Shown here in pieces: positions 55,202 to 64,000 of a stretch of DNA of 64,000 nucleotides. The notes under the pieces are model-generated. The model did not search any database. It worked only from the letters and a program-made list of their open reading frames with translations, and had not been told where the DNA came from. The position numbers and the translations under genes are program-made. The DNA comes from Daphnia carinata (Eukaryota; Arthropoda; Branchiopoda; Diplostraca; Daphniidae): contig NC_081332.1 in NCBI RefSeq assembly GCF_022539665.2, positions 7,282,303-7,346,302 on the forward strand, in the 5' to 3' direction. Each line of letters begins with the position of its first letter. Positions within the stretch are counted from its first letter, which is position 1.

Positions 55202-57377
55202 TTGAAAGCAGCAAAGGAGCTCTATGCATCTATTTTGCAGCCCTATTCACGTGGTGCACCGGAGGATTCTTCAACTGCCGCAACAGAGGATGAAAATATG
55301 TCAGCACCTATAAGTAGTAAGAGAGCGAAACCTATGCTATCTTCATCGTCAGGAAGTGATTTCATAGAACCCGCCAGCGAAAATGTAAATAATAGATCCT
55401 GATGACAATCAAATGCGATGCTGTTGACAATCAAGTTCCTGATGATGCCCATATCAATGACGGTTTAGCTTTAAATTGTCAGCGCAATTATAGCGTTCAC
55501 CCAGGCAGATCCCCGTCAGATATTTTTCTCAGCTCAAGCTCTGAAATTTTTGAGAATAGCTCTTCCGAGGAGTCTCACGATGTCGAATATGTAGAAGAAC
55601 CAGGAAACCAGAGGCAGAATAGTATTCATGATGTAAGTTCAACAGTTAGCTCAGACGATGATACGATTTATGCTAGGCCTATTGAAGACAAAGTTAAGGG
55701 CGAGTTTGCGTGTATTAAGTTCAAACACGGCCTTTCACTAAGTGCAGTAGCGGACATAGCTTCACTTTTTCGCACGACTTGCGATATAAAATTACCGAGA
55801 TCCTAGAACTATTTTTATAGGACGGATATTGCGAAATGCGATCCAAACTTTGTGTACCTTGGGCTTGAGACGGGACTATTGAAAAGGATAAAGATTCCAG
55901 GGTTTGGACTACGTAATAATTCGAAAGTTATTGAAATTCAAATAAATGTGGATGGCATTCCCTTATTCAAGAGCAGCACGAGCTGCTTTTGGCCAATTCT
56001 ATGTAAAATAGTTAATTCAGACGACTGTCGGCCATTTGTAGTTCAATGCTATTAGGCGATTCAAAGCCCCCAAGCGCAAAGCATTATTTGGCAGCTTTTC
56101 TTTCGGAATTTAAAAATATTGCTACAAATGGGTTGACATGGAATGGGAAGAAGTTTCGGTTACAGTTAAAGTCAATCGTGTGCGTCGCACCAGCACGTAG
56201 TTTTTCAAAGCTATGAAAGGACATTCGGGGTACGGTTCATGTGAGCGCTGTAGGGTCTATGGCGATAGTGGGAAAATAGGGTTATTTTTGATGATCTAAA
56301 TGAAGAACTGCGTACGGACAAAAATTTTAGGTCGCGAATTGATGAGAATCACCATGGGGGAATCAGTCCTTTTATAGAAATCGAGCGCCTCGACATGATT
56401 TATGATATTCCGTTGGATGTATATGCATCTTGTTTGTCTTGGTGTCATGCTCCGGTTAATTCAGCACATTTGGAGAGGCAAAATTCCGCACTGCTTTTCA
56501 TGCCAACAAATTGTTTTATTTAATAACAAAATGAAGGAATGCACAGCAGTGCTACCATCTGAATTCAATCGCAAGTGTCGTCCGATTGAAACCCTAGCTC
56601 ATTGGAAAGCGGTAGAATTTAGGACATTCCTGCTTTATGTCGGCCCAATTGTTTTGAAAACAATTATTTCGGAAGAAAAATATGATCATTTTCTTTATTT
56701 TCACGTGGAAAGCCGAATTTTAGCAAATCCTCAATCTACCGTAGACCAAATCAAATATGCAGGCGAATATCTTCGTTATTTTGTGGGTGAGTTCCAACGG
56801 ATTTATGGAACTCAACATCTTGTGTACAATGTTCATTCATTGATACATTTAGCTAACGATTGTTTGATTTATGGACCTCTACATTCATTCAGTGCGTTTT
56901 CTTTTGAAAGTTACCTTGGTAAGATTAAGCGATTGATTTGGGCCGCCGCCGAAGTTGCCCCTCGCTCAACTGAAACGTCGCCTTTCTGAAATAGATTACG
57001 TCGATGACATCGGAGCAAGGTCTAATGATTAAAACTATCATTCACGTGGTAAACATCTTTAAATAGGCACTCTTGATGTGTCGAAAAAAGCAGAAAGATT
57101 TTGCATTACAAGTGATGGCTTAGCGTTCGAGATATTATCGGTATCGGAAAAGTATGTTGTAGCATCTCAGCTGCAATTTTGCGTATTTCGTCGAGGAAAC
57201 AAGATCGAAGTTTTCAGTACACCAGTAAAGGTTTCCCAAATAAATATTTTCTTAACAGAAGGAATATCTCCATCTCGTCGTTTCCCAATTGAAAAATTTG
57301 ATAAATGTGTTAAGTGTGTGGTGTTTCCATATAATAAGCGACAAAATGTTGTTTATCCTCTTTTGCATAAGCCGTGA
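55202..57377 (+). pseudogene. TNP2-like transposase of the 10.4-kb element
   Basis: 55202-55401 and 55402-55806: Ser/Asp/Glu-rich N-terminus, then GLSLSAVADIASLFRTTCDI. 55852-56055: INVDGIPLFKSSTSCFWPIL. 56100-56300: frame-broken region with VCVAPARSFSK. 56402-56989: YMHLVCLGVMLRL, WKAVEFRTFLLYVGPIVLK, YNVHSLIHLANDCLIYGPLH and FSAFSFESYLGKIKRL, the most conserved blocks. 57078-57377: C-terminal tail. Several frameshifts make it inactive, but the 195-residue core is clean. Homologous to 35919-38315. Confidence 0.7.
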
Positions 57378-57798
57378 ATGAATGTATTCCCACACAGGTG
57401 AACCAATGTTTGTTTTTCGGCGCATCTTAAAAAGTATGGATATGTCATGCTAATATACTGTTTGTACTTTAAAACGTGTGTTCAAACAAATTTTTATCAG
57501 AATCACATTTTAAGATCAGTTTTGGTCACCATGAAATAATTTTTTATATCAAATATCCAAATTTGCATGTTGATTAAGGTGATGAAGTTTTTTTATTCAT
57601 ATTTCAACGGAAACAATCAAACAATGCTTAGAATGCAATATCCCGTTAACATTGCAAAAGCAATGTACATGAAATAGTAACTTACTATGGCTTATTCAAT
57701 CCTTCGATTCAAACACCCACCCAATATCGCCTGAAGGTTGCGCAAAAAATACAATAATGAAAAAAAAAACAGCCCTCCGGCAACATTTTGGCTACACT
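57378..57798. other. Right subterminal region of the TIR element
   Basis: AT-rich; a CTCCGGCAACATTTTGGC stretch near 57776 repeats the left-end CTCCAGCAACATGGCG motif in direct orientation. No gene. Confidence 0.4.
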
Positions 57799-57811
57799 AT
57801 TTTTTGCTACC

Positions 57812-58529
57812 TTGGAAGCTACCCCACCGTTGTACCCTGTACTTCCCAAATCAGACATCACCAACCAAAATCCCAACTGTCTTCGAGAAAAATTTTTAGA
57901 CCACTGGAAAACTCTTGTGGACTTAAAATTTGAACAAGAGTCAGAACAAAACAAAACCATCAGACCATCTTGGCAAAAACGAATATTCAACAAATAGAAT
58001 CCAAGAAACAAGAAGTTAGAAAAAAGACCCACAACGCATTGCAGTTGTATTCATATTGATTGTTAGAACAAACTTTGCAAGTTCCAAATGGTATAACAGC
58101 AGAAACTATTACAAACACCACAAAGACACTTAAAGATTACGTAGAATCCCTCGGTGGCAACACCGAAAACCTTGACAGCTTATTGCAACAGATTAGCATT
58201 GTGAATGGTAAAGAGAAAGAATTTCTGTTTGGTACCATCAGTGTTTTGCAAAAAGAAGTAATACTTTAAAAAAAAAATATTCGTCGGACCTCAATTCTGA
58301 GTTACAGAGCTTACGAAAACAACTAGATAGCAACAAGAAAAAGGCAAAGAGTTCCAAATACACCTTAAGTAGTTCCCTTGAGCAACTCCAAGAAAGTAAC
58401 AAAACACTCAAAAACTCCCTTGAAAAAGCCGTCAATCGAATCAGCGAATTAGAAACAAGCCTTAAAACTGCCACAGCAACAGAAAGCCAATTGCAAAACC
58501 TTTTACGAAAACGAGAAGAGAACAACATA
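57812..58529 (+). pseudogene. Second Gypsy copy: gag, first part
   Basis: Parallel to 9055-9790 of the first copy (REKFLDHWKTLVDLKFEQE; PNGITAETITNTTKTLKDYV; coiled coil). A stop near 58058, a run of A after 58267 and other indels break it. Confidence 0.75.
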
Positions 58530-59646
58530 CCCAGACAGCACCTTTCCGTCTTTAAGACGTCTTTTTTCTAGTCAACGGGACGGTGCATACCGTATTAAAA
58601 ACGTCCCAGAATGGGCCAAAAATCGACCAATTCTGGTATTTATGACCGCCAAACCTGGGTTATAAACGGTCTTTTGTAGGGTTCTTGTACCGTGACGTGG
58701 TCCTAAAGACGTCTTTTGGTCGGGCCCAAAGACGTCTTTTATTGGGCTAATAAAAGTTTTTTGCCCGCCCGTACATTAAAGGCAAATTGAAAAAAGATTG
58801 CCGTGGCTGGAATCGAACTCGGGTCTAACGCACCACTTCCAGATGCTCTTTCCACTAGACCATTCTACACACAATTATGCTAGTATTCCCGAGCAGTTTG
58901 ACAGAAATGTAGGGAAATACTTAAGTTTTTTTCGACAACAGATCCCAAACAGGATTTTAAAAACATAAAGATGTAGTCGAAATTAAAGTAAACCCTAGTT
59001 CCCATCAAATGTAATTAACCCAATTATGCTAAATTTTTTTAAGATTCCAAACTGAGGTATGATTTTAAAATTTTTTAAGGAAATGAATTATTTGATATTT
59101 AAGACCTATCATAACTAATGCTTGTTTGGAGCATTTCTTATGCTAAATTAATATATATGTTTTCCTGACTCCCTTTATTCTAGCTTACACTTATTTCAAT
59201 AGCTTGATTCTCGTAAACTTTTTGATAAGGCATAAATCCGTCTTTTTCACAGGGTTTCAAACCGTATAAAGTCGTGAAATGTGCCTAGTTTGGGACCGAT
59301 AAAAGCTTTCTTTTTCCGGTTCTATATAAGGTTTTTAGGACGACTTTTATCCCGGAAAAAACCAGGCGTGTTGTCTGGGTTTCAGACCATGTGTACTTTG
59401 GTTAAAAAGCCTGATTTCGGCCCAGTAAAAGCCGTCTTTTTCACAGCGTTTCGAACCGCGTAAGGTCGTGGAATATGCCTAGTTTAGGCCCGATAAAAAA
59501 CGCATCTTTTATTGCGCTTCGGACCGCACGTTTTGGCAAAAAAGAACCAGTCTGGGCCTGATAAAAGCTGACTTTTTCCGGTCCTACAATTCGGTTTCGA
59601 AAAGACGGCTTTTATCCCGAAAAAAAAACCACGCGTGTTGTCTGGG
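58530..59646. mobile_element. 1.1-kb non-autonomous element related to the 33-38 kb transposon
   Basis: Starts CCCAGACAGCAC and ends GTGTTGTCTGGG, flanked by TA on both sides (58528-58529, 59647-59648). The first 90 and last 60 bases match the ends of 33255-38628. It has no gene. Its 3' terminal segment is present in tandem: a complete end motif occurs at 59369-59379 and again at the true end. A tRNA-like sequence lies at about 58798-58872. Confidence 0.8.
58798..58872 (-). ncRNA. tRNA-like sequence (pseudogene or SINE head)
   Basis: On the minus strand TGGTCTAGTGG looks like an A box and GAGTTCGATTCC like a B box at tRNA spacing, with a T run just downstream (58784 side). Acceptor and T stems do not pair well, so I do not call a working tRNA. 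Confidence 0.4.
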
Positions 59647-61570
59647 TAGCTGTTGAAAGAGAAGGGCAAGCAATAATTAGCAAACTTGAAGGTGAAAGAA
59701 AACAACGGTTACGAGGTTAGAAACCGCTGAGCAACAGATAAAAGCAGCCTTAGAAACAAACAACTTCTTACAGAAACAAAAGAAACAAAAGAGATCCTTG
59801 AAAAAACCGTAGCAGAAAAAGTGGGTTTAAGAAGAAGCCTGATAGATAATACTACAAAGAATAAAAATCTTGAAAAAGGATTACAAAAAACAAACGTACA
59901 GGCAGGAGACCGAGAAGAAAAAATTAAGTATCTGGAAAACAGAATAAAAGAATATAGAAAGCAACGGGCAACATTCGTCGAAACCGAAGACTTAGACACC
60001 TCCAACGAACCGGGAGAGATAACGAAACTAGTGAGTGAGATAAACGACCTAACCTCACTAACAGAAGGAGAAAAATCCCTTCATCACCAGTTAGAATCAG
60101 AACAAATCGCAGAACTACAGCAACTCAACAACGGCCTACAAAACCAAATCGAGATCCAAAATGATAACCTCCTTCAACTGGAACGAAAGTACCAGACTCT
60201 CAAAAAAAAATGGGACTTTCACACAAAGAAACTTCGAGAATTGACCGCGACACAACTGATGCTGACGACAACACAACTCAACCAATTGTAAAAGCACTAG
60301 GAGAATTATTTTCGAGAGAAGACAAAAAGTCAATTCCAATTTTCAAAGGAAAAAGTACTGATAAATTAATAACAGAATGGCTAAAGGACGCAGAACATGT
60401 AGCACGTAACAACGACTGGGACGACAACCAAAAAATACGATTCTTATCCGACAGACTAAAAGGCGATGCCCTAGAATGGCACGGAAACTACGTAGAAGAG
60501 CAAGGTGATGAATTAAGTTACGGCGCATGGAAAACCGCCATCATTGCAAGGTTCCAGGATGCATACGATTTGGCAGAACTAAGGAAAACGTTCTCCACGT
60601 TAAAACAGAAACCTGAAGAAAAATGCAAAGCCTTTATCTCACGAATCAACAGCCTCTACGAGTCCATTGAAGGCAAAGAAGAAAAAACGGATCATAACCA
60701 AACCATCGTAGAAGGCCGAGTCATAAACACAGTCAAGAGAATGAGAGACTATATCAAAACCAAAATCCTGATGCAAGGCATTTTACCAAAACTGAGAGCT
60801 GAACTCTACTTTAGAATGCCCGAAGATCCTGAAGATTTCGACCAATTATGTAAACAACTGATTATATCCGAAGGCATTCTACATAGCAAAGAGATTGCAG
60901 AAGATAAAGAAATAAATGCAGTAATCGCAGGAATAACGCATCACGAGAAACAACAACGAACGACGACGAACTCTCACAACAAAAGACAGAAATCGAATTT
61001 CTAAAACAAAAAATACGTGAACTGGAAAATACTAATAAAAATCGTGAATTGTCACAGGATACCGATATAACCATAGCAGCAGCAGATCGATACGAACAAA
61101 GATCTTCGCGATCAAACGATCGATACTCCAGACCACAAAATCCGGGAGTTCTATTTCAAGGAATACCGAATAGCAGAGGTTCCAGTAGGGACAGGAACTA
61201 CAATCGTAGCAGAGAACACAGCCCATATCGCACCAACTATAATTCACCACGAAGAGAAGGCACCTCCACGGGGTATAGACAATCCAATTATCAAACTTAT
61301 CAACAAACACAGAGACCTCCGTATAGCAACAGACCGATACAATACAATCGACCGAATTTTCAACCACACAACAACCACCAGGTGTATCATCAAAACACAC
61401 CCTATTCACATCAAAACTCACAGCCACGACAACACCAACCAAACACCACAGACACCCTTGGAAATAGAATTATTATCTGGCACAAGTGCAATAAAAGAGG
61501 CCACATTGCACGAGAATGTTGGACAGATATGGCACGTATCAACAAGCCGAACCACCACCCAATACAGTAA
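59647..61570 (+). pseudogene. Second Gypsy copy: gag, remainder
   Basis: 59821-60291 (coiled coil), 60210-61004 (gag domain, KCKAFISRINSLYESIEG) and 61049-61570 (basic Arg/Ser/Gln/Tyr region and knuckle). The frame changes twice. The zinc knuckle at 61479-61520 reads W-H-K-C...H...C: the first cysteine of the first copy is tryptophan here, so RNA binding is probably lost. Confidence 0.75.
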
Positions 61571-64000
61571 ACACAATATCCCTACCATACAACCCCCTAA
61601 CTCGTAATTTAGAATCAGCGATACCCAAACTAATACGTATACCCATTAGAAATTTTTGAAAAGAAATTCATGCTTTAGTAGACACAGGAGCCGCAGCCAG
61701 TTTAGTTTCAAACAGCATATTATTCAACCTAAAGACCACAGAAACGCTAAAACGAATTAAGAACACCCCCTCACGAATATTCAGAACGGTGTCAGGAGAA
61801 ACGCTAAAATCAATTGGGAAATTTGAATTTTCAATGATCATTAACGACAACCACGTTATTAATCATCATTTCTTTATCATGGAAAACTTAAAGGAAACTT
61901 GCATATTAGGATTAGGCTTCTTATCTAGCAACAATGTAAAAATTAATACCAGAAACAGGCAGATCAATTACGACCATTTTGGAATAGAACATAGCTTAGG
62001 AAAAAACATACACCCAATATATAGCCTAAGATTTGGTAAAGCAGGCATTCACATCCCACTCCTCCCAGACCATTCAACAGAAAATAACGACAATAATGAC
62101 CTTACCGAAGCAGATTACCGTAGCCTAGAATCTTTCTCCCAATCAGACAATAACAAGAAATCCAAGCGAATTAGACAAACCCAAGAAAGTGAAGTGACTA
62201 ACATCTCTGACGAGATACGCATAAAAATCGAAATTCTATTGAAAAAGCACGAAGCTCTGTTTGCAGAAAAGGAATCAGATTTGGGTTTAGCAACTGATGT
62301 AAAGCATCCCATTAACATAGGATACAACGCCCCAATTACTCAACGATTGCGCAGGACGCCAGAAGCATTAAAACTTATTGTCAAAACAAAAATCGAAGTT
62401 TTGTTGACTAACAAGATTATTAGGGAAAGTAACAGCCCATTTGCAGCAGCCATTGTAATGGTACCCAAAAAAGATGGAGAAATGCGTTTGTGTATTGACT
62501 AAAGGGCACTAAACAAAATAACTATAAAAGACAAATACCCCTTACCAAGAATTGATGACACCATTGATGCACTGAGCGGATCAGTTTACTTCTCAACATT
62601 GGACTTACTGAGCGGCTACTGGCAAATCGAGATAGAAGAAGGCGACAAACATAAAACAGCTTTTATTTGCGAATATGGTCAATATGAATTTAATAGAATG
62701 CCATTTGGATTAACTAACGCACCAAGCACATTTCAACGTGCAATGAATATCATCTTGAAATCAGTATTGTTCAAGTTCACATTGGTTTATCTGGATGACA
62801 TAATAGTGTTCAGTAATAATATTATGGAACATGTGACACATCTAGAATCAGTGTTTAAGCTTCTTAAAGACGCAGGACTCAAGTTAAAAAGAAAGAAATG
62901 TGAATTTTTTAAAGAAGAGATTATTTAGGATACATTGTTTCGAAAAAAGGAATAACACAAATTACGAGAAACCTAGAAGCAATTATCAAATACCCAGCCC
63001 AAAAACGTGAAAGAATTTGAAAACGTGAGCTCAGTTTTAGGTCTGGCTAGCTATTACAGAAAATTCATTCGGGCTTTTGCTGATAAAGCCCACCCACTGA
63101 CAGCGCTAACGAGAAAATCAGCCGAGTGGAAATGGGGAGAGGAACAAAGGGACGCCTTTGACTGCATAAAGAACTGTCTCATAACTAGACCTATCCTAGG
63201 GTATCCAGATTTCATGCGCGAATTTATCATCTACACAGATGCTTCAGGATATGGAATAGGAGCAGTCTTGGCTCAGATGCAGACTCTACCTCAATCAGCG
63301 GATTCAGCGGAGTCCGACGTACAGGAACCCCGTGAATCAGACGGTGCGGAAGTCATCATAGCGTATAGCTCTAAACATCTGAAAGACCGCGAGGCCAAGT
63401 GGTCAACCACAGAGAAAGAGGCTTACGCAATCATACACGCAATCGATGTGTTTAGGACATATCTATACGAACACAGATTCACCGTATTTACTGACCATAG
63501 ACCTTTAGAATGGTTAATGAGCAAGAAAGAACCCGCAGGAAGAATAGCTAGATGGGCACTCAAACTACAAGAATTTGATATCGTCATTGGATACCGGCCT
63601 GGGAAGTCGCACCAAAATGCTGACACCCTAAGCCGTATTCCCATAGTGCCACTAGCACGAGTATAAACAACGGCTACAGAAAATGAAAATGTCATAAGAG
63701 AACTTGAAAATATTCGCAAAGAAAGACTAGAGAACAAATTAAAGATCGATCGATTAAGGAAACAAGAACAACTTGAGAGAGAAAATAAAAGTATTCAAAA
63801 AGAAAGCGAAAGTTTCGAGAGGGAAAGTCTTCAGAAGAAGAGTGTAACTTTCGAAAGAGAAATTGGAAGTGAAAGTAAAAGGTCTTGGAGAGAAGAAAGG
63901 TGGGTAGAACTACAGCGAGCAGATAAATATGGCCAAAAAATTATGATGAAAATACAAGAAGATAGCCAGAAAAGTAGAAATAACAGATTCTCAAGCAAGT
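61571..64000 (+). pseudogene. pol: Second Gypsy copy: pol, running off the right edge
   Basis: A protease remnant (LVDTGAAASLVSNS) lies near 61677 after a stop at about 61657. 61789-62502 continues to the RT start, where a stop replaces Tyr in MRLCID-RALNK. 62599-62928 has the RT core (MPFGLTNAPSTFQ; YLDDIIVFS), followed by frameshifts at about 62925 and 63000. 63007-63666 has RNase H (IIYTDASGYGIG; TDHRPLEWL) and ends in a stop. After that the Glu-rich coiled coil between RNase H and integrase is again present (63680-63960). Strong nucleotide similarity to 13582-16080. Confidence 0.85.

Larger units (their letters stand above)
47426..57811. mobile_element. 10.4-kb TIR element carrying TNP2-like transposase, DUF4806 gene and a BEL element
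   Basis: Left end GGTAGCAAAAAAT (47426-47438) and right end ATTTTTTGCTACC (57799-57811) are perfect inverted repeats; with one indel they extend outward to CCA(A)GG. They sit exactly where homology to the first Gypsy copy breaks and resumes. Subterminal GCAACATTG-type motifs recur near the left end. Inside are a minus-strand BEL (47907-52308), unexplained spliced exons (52596-53303), a DUF4806 gene piece (minus, 53985-54560) and a transposase (plus, 55202-57377). The target duplication is unclear (perhaps AA). Confidence 0.65.
47003..64000 (+). mobile_element. Older second copy of the env-type Gypsy element, interrupted twice, right end outside
   Basis: Starts with a diverged LTR (47003-47206), then primer site and leader (to 47425). 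A TIR element fills 47426-57811. gag resumes at 57812 and is broken again by 58530-59646, then runs to 61570. pol continues from 61570 to the window edge. Stops and frameshifts throughout show decay. env and any ankyrin ORF would lie beyond the edge and cannot be tested here. Confidence 0.85.

Noticed and set aside
1-64000. CRISPR arrays, rRNA genes, intact tRNA genes
   Set aside because: No regularly spaced short repeats, no rRNA-like sequence and no cloverleaf that pairs properly were found.

Overview
The window is eukaryotic and consists almost entirely of transposable elements in several layers. No rRNA gene, intact tRNA gene, CRISPR array or bacterial-style operon was found, and no host gene could be identified with confidence. 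The set of families (Gypsy and BEL/Pao LTR elements, a Jockey/I-type LINE, a pogo-like transposase, and TNP2-like transposases accompanied by DUF4806 proteins) together with very short introns (about 40-60 nt) suggests an arthropod, possibly a crustacean such as Daphnia. That assignment is inference.

Layout. 1-3451: decayed minus-strand Gypsy (gag pieces and 5' LTR). 3495-6320: decayed minus-strand LINE with a BEL solo LTR inside it (4149-4509, TSD TTATT). 6620-8400: remnant of a TNP2-like transposase (+). 8643-23915: an env-bearing Gypsy element with two identical 201-bp LTRs, a CTAT target duplication, a tRNA-Gln-type primer binding site, gag, pol, a 1364-aa env-like glycoprotein and, unusually, a 413-aa ankyrin-repeat ORF before the polypurine tract. 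It sits inside a minus-strand BEL LTR, whose halves are 8458-8642 and 23916 to about 24300. 24355-30190: minus-strand BEL/Pao remnants. 30213-32870: internally deleted Gypsy (+). 33255-38628: a complete DNA transposon (12-bp TIRs, AAA duplication) with a TNP2-like transposase and a spliced DUF4806 gene. It is inserted in a pogo-like transposase (38629-39405) and is itself interrupted by a Gypsy solo LTR (36524-37267, TSD AAAG). 40683-41024 and about 44500-44880: LINE scraps. 42743-44352: 5' end of a BEL element (+). 47003-64000: a second, older copy of the env-type Gypsy, broken by a 10.4-kb TIR element (47426-57811, carrying a minus-strand BEL, a DUF4806 gene piece and a TNP2-like transposase) and by a 1.1-kb non-autonomous element (58530-59646). 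It runs off the right edge.

The most interesting system is the 8643-23915 element. It has the layout of a complex endogenous retrovirus: a consensus splice donor just before the gag ATG, a consensus acceptor ending exactly at the env ATG, and a further acceptor-like site upstream of the ankyrin ORF, suggesting separate spliced env and ankyrin messages. The identical LTRs imply recent insertion. A 101-N gap and a near-repeat of gag (11264-13083) look like an unmerged assembly overlap, so the true element is probably about 13.3 kb rather than 15.3 kb.
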